Assembly (NCBI GenBank): GCA_963777515.1
Contig: CAVZQU010000019.1
Span: forward strand, 248,001 to 312,000
Source of the DNA: CAVSWT01 sp963777515
Lineage (GTDB): Bacteria; Bacteroidota; Ignavibacteria; Ignavibacteriales; Ignavibacteriaceae
Length of the DNA stretch: 64,000 nucleotides
Direction: 5' to 3'
Positions 20,471 to 30,112 of this stretch are shown piece after piece. The notes beneath the pieces are model-generated. The model was not told the DNA's origin, did no database searches, and saw only the letters and a program-made list of their open reading frames with translations. Each line of letters begins with the position of its first letter. The first letter of the stretch is position 1. The position numbers and the translations under genes were made by a program.

Positions 20471-21472
20471 TTATTTCCTTAGTTTTGAATTTGTATTCAG
20501 TAGCTCCGTATATATTCTAATAATTTTACGTGCAATTTCATCATCAGACAAATGATTAATTTTAGTTCTTCCATTTGAAGGTAATTTATTGTTATAAATA
20601 ATTAGCAACTTTTCAGAAATTTGTTGTGCAGAATAATCAACTAAAAAACAGTTAAACGAATTTTGAATAACCTCCTTTACATCACCAACATCTACAGAAA
20701 TAATTGGAAGGTTACAAGCCATTGATTCTTTAATAACGTTTGGAGAACCTTCCCAATAAGAAGTCAAAAGCAAAACATCTGCAGCGTTCATGTATTCAAT
20801 TACTTTTGATTGAGGTATTCCAAAAGGGGTAATTAATTGTGCATTAGATATTTTATTGTTATTAATGAAATAGTCATATGCTTCTTTAGCTAGTTTAAAA
20901 TTCTTTCGATTTAATTTTGTATTGCCTAGAAATAAAATTATAAAACTATCATTGTTTAACTCAAGTTTTTGTCTAAGCTCTCTTTTGTCTGCTGGTTTAA
21001 ATAATGAAAAATTAACTCCATTAGGGATAACATCAATATTAAGATTTAACCTAACTTTTGATTTCATATCTTGTGATTTTACAATAATTCTATCAACTTT
21101 TCTTGCAACAAATTTTGTTAATGCTCTATCAAATTTACCTCGAAATGTTATACTACCCTTTTCATTTGGACTACCCAACAAGTCACTCCCCATTAAAGAC
21201 AATACAATTGGAAGCTTTGTTTGTGCTAGTAATGCTGTTACTCCACAATAGCCATAATGTGCATGTATTAAATCAATATTTTTTTCCCTAGCCAGCACTT
21301 TTATCCTTTTTGAATAGGTAATATAATTACTTAATGATTCATAACCCTTAATATCTAAAACGTACAGATTGAGACCTGCTCTGACAAGAGAATCAATTTG
21401 GGATTTTATAAACGGTTGATAGAAAGGGGTTTCAGGTGAAGGTAATCCACTCGCTACATGCAGAATGTTCAT
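20471..21472 (-). CDS. Family 4 glycosyltransferase
   Basis: This 333-residue GT-B protein begins MNILHVASGLPSPETPFYQP. IDLIHAHYGYCGVTALL and VLSLMGSDLLG are typical of the acceptor domain of GT4 enzymes. IILFLGNTKLNRKNFKLA opens the donor domain, and SYWEGSPNVIKESMACNLPI holds the two glutamates of the EX7E motif. The stop and the next start are only 2 bases apart. It immediately follows the first CapK-like gene. It adds one sugar to the repeat unit; specificity is not visible. Confidence 0.9.
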   Translation of the reverse strand: MNILHVASGLPSPETPFYQPFIKSQIDSLVRAGLNLYVLDIKGYESLSNYITYSKRIKVLAREKNIDLIHAHYGYCGVTALLAQTKLPIVLSLMGSDLLGSPNEKGSITFRGKFDRALTKFVARKVDRIIVKSQDMKSKVRLNLNIDVIPNGVNFSLFKPADKRELRQKLELNNDSFIILFLGNTKLNRKNFKLAKEAYDYFINNNKISNAQLITPFGIPQSKVIEYMNAADVLLLTSYWEGSPNVIKESMACNLPIISVDVGDVKEVIQNSFNCFLVDYSAQQISEKLLIIYNNKLPSNGRTKINHLSDDEIARKIIRIYTELLNTNSKLRK

Positions 21473-22875
21473 TTAAATTTCTTTCTCGGGAACATCACTA
21501 TGGTTTTTAGTTTTTAGATTATAATTACTAGCATCTACAAAGAGCTTGAACTTACCATTATTTGATTTGATTATCTCCTTATTAAACACCAATTCAACTT
21601 TAAATTCATTTCGTAAATAGGAATTTATTTTTTTTAAAATCTTTGATTTAACTTCTGGGTTTATCTCTTTTTCACATAATAAATTGACAGAAATAACATC
21701 ATCATTTTTTATCACTTGATATTGTTTAACCCCTTCAATATCATTTAATAAACCACTTCCAAGGAAACTAGGAACTACTAAACTACCTCCACTTGGCAAA
21801 TTAATAATATCAGACATTCTTCCGTCAATACTTGTCAATTTAGAGTATTTCAAGAAGCTATTGATTTTAGAGTTTTCATCAAATTCAGTAGCTAAATCGC
21901 CATTTTCATACCTAATAAATGGAAGAACTTTATTATAAAAATCAGTTACTAATAATTTTTTTGAACTTTGTAAATTATCGTCTAAAGGTTCTAATTCTAC
22001 ATAAACCTTTGGTTCGATTAAAGAATAGTACCTGTCAAATGTAGTTTGAACAGCGATACCATTTATTTCACTACACCCATAATGGTCATAGACTTTACCG
22101 ATTCTTTCTTCAATTCTAAGTCTCTGATAATCTTGTAAATTTTCAGCTGTTGTAAAAACTCCAGAAACAAAATCGAGCTTAATATTTCGCTCTTCTAAAA
22201 ATTTTGCGAAAAGATAAACAGCATTTGTGTATCCATAAAAAAATTTGGGTTTATGATTTAATACTAGATTTAAAAGATTTTCAAATTCAAAAGGTTTATT
22301 CAAATTGTAAGCAACAAATCTTTTTTCATTTATTAATAATGATTTTGTTTTTGATGTTAATTTATTCCACTCCTTATTAATCTGTAGCAGAGTGCCCCCA
22401 GATATTTATCCATGGATCACCAATATTATATCCGCCTAAAAACTTTCCAAATAATACTGAAGCCTTATTAGCACTTGTCCCGATTTTATCATGATAATAT
22501 GAAACTGCATGTCCAGTTGATCCACTAGAAGAACCTTTTGAGCATTTTGAAAGATCAAATTCAGATGAAACAATTTGTTTTAAATTATTTTGTAGATCAC
22601 TTCTAGTAAGAGGAGGAATTTTTTTTATCTCATCTAGATATTTGAAATTCCTGAAGTCAAATCCGGATTCATCAAATCTCTTCTTATAAAAAGAGGAATT
22701 AGAATATGAATAATTCAAAAGCTCTTTTATTTTTTTCACTTGAAAAGATATTAATCTCATCACGTGACCAATTAATTGAATCAATAAATAATTTATAAAT
22801 TTCTCTTACATTCTGATTATTTAATCTGTCTGAAATTGGTAACGCAAAATTATTTGCAATAATTTTCCTGATCAT
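21473..22875 (-). pseudogene. CapK/PaaK-like adenylate-forming enzyme, two frameshifts
   Basis: Reading from the ATG at 22875 (AGG six bases upstream) gives MIRKIIANNFALPISDRLNN, then a frame change in a short A/T run at 22743-22746 leads into QVKKIKELLNYSYSNSSFY. SSSGSTGHAVSYYHDKIG is the AMP-binding P-loop. A second change at about 22377-22380 joins WGHSATD to NKEWNKLTSKTKSL. The rest reads through YDHYGCSEINGIA and LPFIRYENGDLATEF to the C-terminal domain. Removing one base at each site restores about 466 residues, normal for CapK/PaaK-type ligases. These activate a carboxylate as the adenylate, and in capsule loci their product is unknown. It sits 7 bases after a deacetylase gene. Confidence 0.82.
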
Positions 22876-22882
22876 TTATAAC

Positions 22883-23932
22883 CTAATTTACTTTCGAAAT
22901 CAAAATCGGTTTTACCAACATAGACATTTGATCCATTGTCCCAATATATAATAACCCCTTTTCTCTCAACTCAACTGCGTATTTCAATAAATCCGGTAAA
23001 ACTTCTTTAAATATCCAAGGATTTTCACTAGGATGAAACCAACCGTGACACACAGTTCCTGATTCGATAGCAGAATCAATATATTTTTTATACCTATATA
23101 AATAGTATTCTTTACTCCAATTAAATTCCATGTCCTCTATACTGAAACTACTAGGAAGTTTTATCATTCCTTCCTCACCAAATTCCGGATAAAATAAATC
23201 ATAACTGCTATTTTGTCTATAATTAGTAAAACCATGTTTTGCTAATGCTTTATAATTACCATTGGTACCTCCAGGGAAGACAATAGACTTCAATGTGATT
23301 CCCCAATGTTTTGCAGCAATGACGCAAGCTTTTAAATCATCATCAGCAACATCAGAAGGACAAATGTGATCTTTAAAGTGTAAATGAGAAAAGGAATGGC
23401 AACCTATTTCGTGCCCAGTTTTAGCTTTTAATATTAAATCAATTAAATCCGGAGCATACCATTCAGGGGCGCTTTGATAATTGGAATAAGGGTCGTGATC
23501 ATACCAACTACCTGTTGTAAAATTCCAATGATCATCAAAATTGGGAATTTTATTCATCCAATCATGATCCCCTTTTTTACAGTTTTCTAGAAATAAATGT
23601 CCCACTGTAGCCCATGTTATTGGAAAGTTAAAATCTTCAAATAACTTCAGAAGATAAGGAATATTCAGCCTGGCTTGTTTAGCTTTTTTCATTGCTAATT
23701 CAAGAGGGTTTTTACTTTTTTTACTATATCTCCACGCCCATGCCAATTCAAAATCTGCTGAAATCACAAAACCACCCTTCGCATTATTAGGAAAATATTT
23801 ATTTTCTGAAATTTTCACAGACGGTTTACGGTTAATTTTGAACGCAACTTTGGTTAAATATCCTTGAACTTTCTTAGGAGAATTTACATAAAACTTTTTA
23901 TATAACTTTTGAAGCATAGTTGATTGATTCAC
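22883..23932 (-). CDS. NodB-like polysaccharide deacetylase
   Basis: This 349-residue protein contains FVISADFELAWAW (DFE in place of TFDD), FPITWATVGHLFLE, HEIGCHSFSHLHF with the two metal histidines, and SIVFPGGTNG in place of motif 3. CHGWFHPSEN near the C-terminus is the last His motif. This pattern is the subgroup that includes deacetylases of polymer biosynthesis loci. No cleavable signal peptide is visible. It precedes the broken CapK-like gene by 7 bases. The target is unknown. Confidence 0.82.
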   Translation of the reverse strand: MNQSTMLQKLYKKFYVNSPKKVQGYLTKVAFKINRKPSVKISENKYFPNNAKGGFVISADFELAWAWRYSKKSKNPLELAMKKAKQARLNIPYLLKLFEDFNFPITWATVGHLFLENCKKGDHDWMNKIPNFDDHWNFTTGSWYDHDPYSNYQSAPEWYAPDLIDLILKAKTGHEIGCHSFSHLHFKDHICPSDVADDDLKACVIAAKHWGITLKSIVFPGGTNGNYKALAKHGFTNYRQNSSYDLFYPEFGEEGMIKLPSSFSIEDMEFNWSKEYYLYRYKKYIDSAIESGTVCHGWFHPSENPWIFKEVLPDLLKYAVELREKGLLYIGTMDQMSMLVKPILISKVN

Positions 23933-24015
23933 TCTTTTATTTTGTTACAAATGAAATTTTATTCCCAACTTTACTAATAATATTATGTAATGTATGAAAA
24001 TTAATTATTACGTCA

Positions 24016-25110
24016 TTAACTACTTAAAATCGAATTGATAATTCCAAGGTAATTTTTCTGCATTATCTCAACAGAGAATTTTTCCCTTGTTTTATTTTGA
24101 ATTTCAATTCTACTGGCTTCATTATTCTTAATTGATTTTACAGCCTCTTTTAATTTTAATTTTAAATTGTCTTGATTCTTATATTCAAAAAGATAATCTT
24201 CTTTATCAACGATTTCTCGTGTTCCTCCAGTATTAGAAGCAACTATTTTTAGTCCTGCAGCTTTAGCTTCAAGTATTGCATTCGAACAACCCTCACCAAA
24301 TGATGAATGAATCATTATATCGGAAATTGAGAGTAGAGCAGGAATATTTGGATTATTATTATATATAGAAACATTATCATCTAAATTCATTTCGTGAATT
24401 TTAGCTCTAATAAAATCTTCCATATTGCCTTTCCCAATAATTATATAATGGAAATTCCCATCTTCACTTTTTAAATAACTATTTAAGGATTTTAATATTG
24501 TAATATAATCTTTATAAGGTATGAAGTTAGCAATAGAAATAAATACAATTGCACTTTCATCCAGATGTTTATCTTGCAGAAATTCTTTCTTTCTAAGTTC
24601 ACTGGATTCAACAAAAAACTTTTCTTCAATACCATTATAAAGTATAAAATGTTTTTTTTTATTTATATTTATTTTATTAGCAGCAAATCCTGCTTGAGAA
24701 TTTCCCAAGACAAATTTAGAATTTTGGAGAATAAATGATCTAAACCTGTGACTAAAATTGTTTTTTCTTATTCCATGCCTAATTGACCCATTTAAAATGG
24801 GCCTATGCAAGATTGTTGACGCGGGAATGGAATATAAAACTTCTGCATTTCCCCAAGCATGAATCAAATCGATTTTATTATCTTTAATAATTTTCAATAA
24901 ATTTATCATTCTTTCAAACTTTCCAGTGCCTAATTTGACTGGTTGATCTAGAGCATATTCATCTATGTAAGAATCTTTTACATCATTTAAAGTAGCAATT
25001 ATATGCTTAAGCTTACCCTCATTGAATTTAACAAGCACTGCTAATTGTCTTTCTTTCCCCCCCCTTCTAAAATCCGAAATGACATGTAATACTTTAATTG
25101 GTAAAGTCAT
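24016..25110 (-). CDS. Family 4 glycosyltransferase
   Basis: This 364-residue GT-B protein starts IKVLHVISDFRRGGKERQLA, the glycine-rich acceptor loop typical of GT4. FISIANFIPYKDYITILKSL opens the donor domain, and FGEGCSNAILEAKAAGLKIV holds the EX7E motif. NTGGTREIVD follows, as usual. It overlaps the upstream glycosyltransferase gene by four bases, so the pair is translationally coupled. It adds a single sugar to the growing repeat unit. Confidence 0.92.
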   Translation of the reverse strand: MTLPIKVLHVISDFRRGGKERQLAVLVKFNEGKLKHIIATLNDVKDSYIDEYALDQPVKLGTGKFERMINLLKIIKDNKIDLIHAWGNAEVLYSIPASTILHRPILNGSIRHGIRKNNFSHRFRSFILQNSKFVLGNSQAGFAANKININKKKHFILYNGIEEKFFVESSELRKKEFLQDKHLDESAIVFISIANFIPYKDYITILKSLNSYLKSEDGNFHYIIIGKGNMEDFIRAKIHEMNLDDNVSIYNNNPNIPALLSISDIMIHSSFGEGCSNAILEAKAAGLKIVASNTGGTREIVDKEDYLFEYKNQDNLKLKLKEAVKSIKNNEASRIEIQNKTREKFSVEIMQKNYLGIINSILSS

Positions 25111-26183
25111 TTATATAATTCAAGATGTTGAATAAAACAATTTTTATAACTAAAACTATTGATTACGTCCTCTTTTACTTTTAAAGCAATACTTTCCTGT
25201 AATGTTTTATTAGTAAGTAACTCAATTAGCGATGATTTAAATGAATCAAAATTTTCTTTTTCAAATAAAAATCCACTTATTCTATCTCTAATTAGATTAT
25301 TAATCCCTGAAACATTTGTAGATATCACGATTAAACCTCTGAAAATTGCTTCAATAATTGAAAGAGGCGCACCTTCAAAATGAGATGCATTTACATATAT
25401 ATCTGCTGCTGTCAAATAGTCTGGTATTTCTTCTCTTTTCTTCTTACCCAAAAATATAATTTCATTTGACATTAAATTTTTTTTTACATTTTGTTCAAGT
25501 TCTTCTTTAAGGACTCCATCGCCTATAAAAATCATTTTAATATTGTATTTCTTGAAAAATTCCTTCCCTAATTTTATAAATGAGTTAACTAAAAAATCGC
25601 TTCCTTTTATAGGTTTTAATGATCCAACGTATATCAATATTTTGTCTTTTTCGTTAAATCCTATTTTTCTTCTCACAATACTTTTAGAGCTAGTGGGTAA
25701 TTCGAATGGGATGAGGGGTAATATCTTTTTTATTTTTTTATTAACTCGTTTTGAGTATTCATAAACCATTGGATCAGAAATTGCAATTACTTCTTTGGCT
25801 TTTTCAAAAAATACTTTATGGATTTTAGGCTTATTCCATTTTTGCATCCCTCCACCATGTATATAAATTATATACTTAAATTTCCCATTAAATTTTTTAA
25901 AATAAAAAATTGGAGTAGCTAATGTTGAATTACTAGTATATGGTATATGAACTATATCATATTTGTGAAAAATTAAATGATTGATTATTTGCAAGGAATG
26001 TAAAAAAGAATTTCCAGTATAAAGTTTGAACTTCTTTGTACAAGTTATTCCTTTTCCGTCTCTAGTAAGTAAAGATACATCTTGCTTTAATTTGATCATC
26101 TCATTCACGAAATGATAGTTATAGATTTCCATGCCTCCGATTGTATTCGGATAAATACCTGGAGAGATCAATAAAATTTTCAT
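25107..26183 (-). CDS. Family 4 glycosyltransferase
   Basis: This 358-residue GT-B protein starts MKILLISPGIYPNTIGGMEI, a clear GT4 N-terminus. KILIYVGSLKPIKGSDFLVN opens the donor domain, and ASHFEGAPLSIIEAIFRGLI carries the EX7E motif. It overlaps both neighbours by four bases: a deacetylase gene upstream and another glycosyltransferase gene downstream. The three form a tight translationally coupled set. Confidence 0.92.
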   Translation of the reverse strand: MKILLISPGIYPNTIGGMEIYNYHFVNEMIKLKQDVSLLTRDGKGITCTKKFKLYTGNSFLHSLQIINHLIFHKYDIVHIPYTSNSTLATPIFYFKKFNGKFKYIIYIHGGGMQKWNKPKIHKVFFEKAKEVIAISDPMVYEYSKRVNKKIKKILPLIPFELPTSSKSIVRRKIGFNEKDKILIYVGSLKPIKGSDFLVNSFIKLGKEFFKKYNIKMIFIGDGVLKEELEQNVKKNLMSNEIIFLGKKKREEIPDYLTAADIYVNASHFEGAPLSIIEAIFRGLIVISTNVSGINNLIRDRISGFLFEKENFDSFKSSLIELLTNKTLQESIALKVKEDVINSFSYKNCFIQHLELYK

Positions 26184-27268
26184 CTATTTAACAATAAGTG
26201 TAATAATTTTTCAGATTTCACTAAAATAGAATTTGTAGAGGTTGGTTTATATCTATAGCTAAGAATATTCTTAAAAACAGAAGTTCCAAATAATTTACCT
26301 TTATATACAACGTTCCCTGCTAAAGGTTTGCGAGGAATCCTCTTATACCGCTTACCTTCATTATTAAAAATTTTACCTCCTTCTTTTGAAGATATAGTTG
26401 AGGCAAGGTAACCAGCTTCTTCGGAAATTTTTAAGCTCTCTTCATTGTAAGCACCGCCTGGCCAACAAATTATCGTAATATCTTTATTTAGTTTTTTTTC
26501 AATAATATTCTTAGATGATTTAAGTTCGTACCAATATCGTTCTTTTAGTTCAGAATCTGTTTCATATCTGCCAATCACTTTCCCTTCCGTAATTTGGCTA
26601 AATTTATTTTTTAATTTAAGATACCAATTATCTGAAATAAAATTACAATCTTCCCTAGCATATTTAATCATTTTATATTCAATATCCTCATCAAGAAGGA
26701 ATCTCCTTATACCCAGAGATCTCCCATTTTCTAAAATTGGCAACCCAACTTTGCTGGAGAAATATGCAAAAGAATTATGAGTAAAAGTTTTTTGTTCAGG
26801 TCTTTCATTCCAAGAAACCCAAGGATATTGTTCGTTCCATTTTTTCTTATTTTGAACTTCTTTAGGGGAAAAAAAATCGATTAATTTTGGGCCAGTAAAA
26901 TACCATGTATGACTACTTGAATGTGATTGAATATCGATGTGACCTGATTGTTCCATTTCTCTCATTTCCTCCCATGAAAGAAATCCCAATGCTTTATCCT
27001 GTTCTTCCATGCTAATTTCATTCTCAAATTGAGTTCTTACAATTTCCCTATTATCTGCAAATTCTGGATTAATAAAAATAGTTGCTTTTAAATTATACTT
27101 TTTAAGTAAAGGAAAAAGATAAACCCAATTGTCAAGATAACCATCATCAAAAGTTAAGCATATACTATTGGATGGAAGGATAAAATTTTTATCATATAAA
27201 TCTTTAACAAAAATAGTTTTTATATTATTTTTATTTAAATATTTGAAAAAACTATTTAATATGCTCAA
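26180..27268 (-). CDS. NodB-type polysaccharide deacetylase
   Basis: This 362-residue protein contains SICLTFDDGYLDNW, the classic catalytic TFDD motif, and LKATIFINPEFAD. DIQSHSSSHTWYF supplies the metal histidines, and IICWPGGAYNE is in the position of motif 3. It is the most canonical of the four NodB proteins here. A long insertion (roughly residues 140-240) separates the second and third motifs. There is no signal peptide; the first 35 residues may belong to a membrane-near domain or cap. It overlaps the downstream glycosyltransferase gene by four bases. Confidence 0.87.
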   Translation of the reverse strand: MSILNSFFKYLNKNNIKTIFVKDLYDKNFILPSNSICLTFDDGYLDNWVYLFPLLKKYNLKATIFINPEFADNREIVRTQFENEISMEEQDKALGFLSWEEMREMEQSGHIDIQSHSSSHTWYFTGPKLIDFFSPKEVQNKKKWNEQYPWVSWNERPEQKTFTHNSFAYFSSKVGLPILENGRSLGIRRFLLDEDIEYKMIKYAREDCNFISDNWYLKLKNKFSQITEGKVIGRYETDSELKERYWYELKSSKNIIEKKLNKDITIICWPGGAYNEESLKISEEAGYLASTISSKEGGKIFNNEGKRYKRIPRKPLAGNVVYKGKLFGTSVFKNILSYRYKPTSTNSILVKSEKLLHLLLNR

Positions 27269-27334
27269 TCTTTACTGAAAGATATTTATAGATCCAGTTG
27301 GTATGAGTATTACCAACACTATGCAACATATATA

Positions 27335-28654
27335 TCATAATTTTGAATAAATAAATTGTTTCTTCCCTGAATCAGGAATAATAAAATGATTCACTTTTTT
27401 AAATTCAACTTCTAATTGGTTTTCACTATGCTTTTTTATTTGATCTTTGAAAAAAGATATATCTAAATCTTGATCCATTGAGATAAATTCTATAAGCAAT
27501 TTATTAATATCATTTTGGTAAACTCTAAAATCTTCAATACCAGCTTTCTCTCTAAACAGATGTGTAAAAAATGTAGCTCCTATGCTGCCTCCGTTTTTAA
27601 GTTTTATTAAATCAAACGTACGACCTTGAACCGATTTAAGTAAGGGAAGAGTTCTTCCGCATGAACATGTGGCCTTGTTAAAATTCCACGGTCTAATATT
27701 TTGTAACGGATAAACGGGAATACATAATTTGAAAGGTCAGTAACAACTATTTCACCTTCTTCTTCATAAATATTTTCCCCTTTTTCATTAACTACTTCAA
27801 CAATTATATTTTCAGCAGTAATATGAAGTCCTTCGTGACACTTACATTCTTGAGCAATAAAACCCACTTCTCTACAACCGTAAAAACTAAATACATCTGT
27901 TTGAAATGCATTTTTTATTTTTTCTCTTTGCCAGTCGTATAATTGTTCACCCGAAGTAAGTATTGCTTTAGGTTTATAAACAACAATTTCATTTTTTATA
28001 ATATAAGCTGAAATTTCATGTAAAGAAGAAGGATAAGCATGAATTTGATCAGGCTTATAAGTATTTATATAATCAATGAAGTTTCTAATAATTTGTTCAT
28101 TAAGTTTATAGCTGGATAAAACTGAATAATTACCAAAATAGTGTTTTATTTTATTAATTATCGTTTTACTTCTTTTTACATCCCTCATGGCCCCCCAAAT
28201 TCTTAATTCTTTATCGCCAAAATCTAAGTCTAACCATTTTAAAGCTCTCCACACTAATGCAGATTTAATCTCTTCCGCATCTATATCCGAAAAAAATGGA
28301 GTCTTAGTACCTGAGAATCCACTAGTAGAATTTTTTCTAATCTTTTTGGAAGGTATTGTTAATATTTAATAGTTGATCGCTTTTCAGATTTAATTATTTC
28401 TTTTGTAAGAAAAGGTAGTTTTTGAAAATCTTCCATTGAATTTATATTGTTAATCATTCAAATTCTTCTTGTAATAAGGGACACTATTTAAACATTGTTA
28501 ATAGTTTGTTTAGCCTTTCGATTTGATATTCAGTTAATTTATTTCTTGAAAGATATTGTGTCTTATTCAAATAATTTGAAATTATTGCATTTCTTTTTTC
28601 TTCTACCAAAATTAGTAGATAACTTAAAAATTGTTTAGTCAGCAATTGTTTCAT
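27335..28654 (-). pseudogene. CapK/PaaK-like adenylate-forming enzyme, at least four frameshifts
   Basis: The gene can be followed in pieces from the ATG at 28654 (MKQLLTKQFLSYLLIL) to a TGA at 27335. Frame changes occur near 28487, 28452, 28365 and 27673. The pieces read NSVPYYKKNLND, then NSMEDFQKLPFLTKEIIKSE, then KKIRKNSTSGFSGTKTPFF (AMP-binding loop), YGCREVGFIAQECKC, FPFIRYKILDRGIL and finally TCSCGRTLPLLKSVQGRTFD. These are in order and match CapK/PaaK ligases. With four separate lesions, true decay is more likely than chance sequencing error. It lies between the Wzy gene and a deacetylase gene. It is related to the other CapK-like gene in this locus but is not a close copy. Confidence 0.82.
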
Positions 28655-28673
28655 ATTTGTTAATTATTAATTT

Positions 28674-30086
28674 TTATTTGATTAATTGATTTTCTATTTC
28701 AGAACTTGTTGTTTCTTTACTTTTTTTATTATTCAGAATTGAAAATTTTAATAATTGAGAAAATAAGATTGATGTAGACTTTGAATTTTTATTATTTCCT
28801 ATTATCCCCCCTAAGATTAAAAATGATAAAGAGCCAGTAATTTCATCATTTTGAGTCAAAGTGTAAATTATTAAAAATAACAACAAATAAATAATAGGAA
28901 TATGAAAAGAAGTCGATCGTATTAATTTAAGTGATTCTATTATGAGTAATGCAATTATAGTTATAAATAAAAAGAAGCCTATTATTCCTCTTTCAATCAA
29001 TAAGAGCACAAATCCGTTATGAGCGTTTAAATTATCTCCATTGTAATTATTAATAACATACCCACCTTCTCCCAGTCCGAATGTCTGATCTATTAAACTT
29101 GAATGTAAAAATTTTTCAATATCATTTGCCGATCTTTCATACCTCCAAGACATCGTTCCATACTGAACATCTTCTTTGTAAGCATGCTCACCTGATGGTG
29201 CAATACCCAAAATAGATAGAGGTTCTTGATATAATCTCCAATAAATATTATCAAGTAAGACTGGTTTTGAAATATCTGATAATATTGTGTTATATATTAT
29301 ATAAAATGAAATGAAAAATAATAATATCGCTATGCTTCCTGAAATTACTTTTTTAATGTTTATTGTTATATCTTTTTGTGTAACAATCATTATTGCAAAT
29401 ACGATAATGATTCCTACAATTGCTCCACGAGAAGTAGTTAGAACAACACCTAGAGCAAATAATAAAAGCAGGATCATAGATAGAATTTTATTTATTTTCT
29501 TTTTATAAAACAATAATATCGTATATATAAATGTTATACCAATTAACATGCCATGATAATTATAATTTATTGTAGTAGTATCATGATAAAGAAATACGTT
29601 AAGAACCCTAACTGGATGGTTACTTGAATATACAATATAAGTGTAAAGCATATCTATTGTAGCAAAAACTCCTGAAGAAACTATGGCAATTATAAAAACG
29701 TTTTTCCCTTTAGGATTAACTCCGACAATAAATCCAAGAATTAAACTACCGATTAAAATCAAATTACTTTTAATCAAATTTAAATCGCCAAAACCATAGA
29801 ATCTAGCAAGAAGTATAGCAAGACTATAAAAAACAAAGCTAATAAGCATATAAAAATATTTATCGGTTAAAAGGAATTTGCTAATTAAAGTTTGATTATC
29901 CTTTTCAACTAATAATCTGCCTATCATTCCAATTAATAGCAGACCTCTTAAATCAAATAAAAACGGTAACTTTAAATTAAAGCCGTATAAAAACATAAAC
30001 AGCAATATAGCTGAAAGCGTATAAGGCTTCTTAATAAAGAGATAAAGAAAAACAACGGGAATAATTAATATTATAATTTTAATCAT
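28674..30086 (-). CDS. O-antigen polymerase/ligase (Wzy-like)
   Basis: This 470-residue protein has roughly eleven or twelve hydrophobic segments and a large loop at about residues 270-350, the layout of Wzy/WaaL membrane proteins. LTTSRGAIVGIIIVF and LNAHNGFVLLLIERGIIGF are typical of the O-antigen ligase domain; the HNGF stretch contains the conserved loop histidine. It would polymerise the lipid-linked repeat units at the outer face of the inner membrane. It is the only Wzy candidate in the window and pairs with the flippase at 45.1-46.5 kb and the Wzc/Wza proteins. The C-terminal tail is polar and probably cytoplasmic. Confidence 0.82.
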   Translation of the reverse strand: MIKIIILIIPVVFLYLFIKKPYTLSAILLFMFLYGFNLKLPFLFDLRGLLLIGMIGRLLVEKDNQTLISKFLLTDKYFYMLISFVFYSLAILLARFYGFGDLNLIKSNLILIGSLILGFIVGVNPKGKNVFIIAIVSSGVFATIDMLYTYIVYSSNHPVRVLNVFLYHDTTTINYNYHGMLIGITFIYTILLFYKKKINKILSMILLLLFALGVVLTTSRGAIVGIIIVFAIMIVTQKDITINIKKVISGSIAILLFFISFYIIYNTILSDISKPVLLDNIYWRLYQEPLSILGIAPSGEHAYKEDVQYGTMSWRYERSANDIEKFLHSSLIDQTFGLGEGGYVINNYNGDNLNAHNGFVLLLIERGIIGFFLFITIIALLIIESLKLIRSTSFHIPIIYLLLFLIIYTLTQNDEITGSLSFLILGGIIGNNKNSKSTSILFSQLLKFSILNNKKSKETTSSEIENQLIK

Positions 30087-30112
30087 TATTTATATTGTAA
30101 TCCAATCTACTC

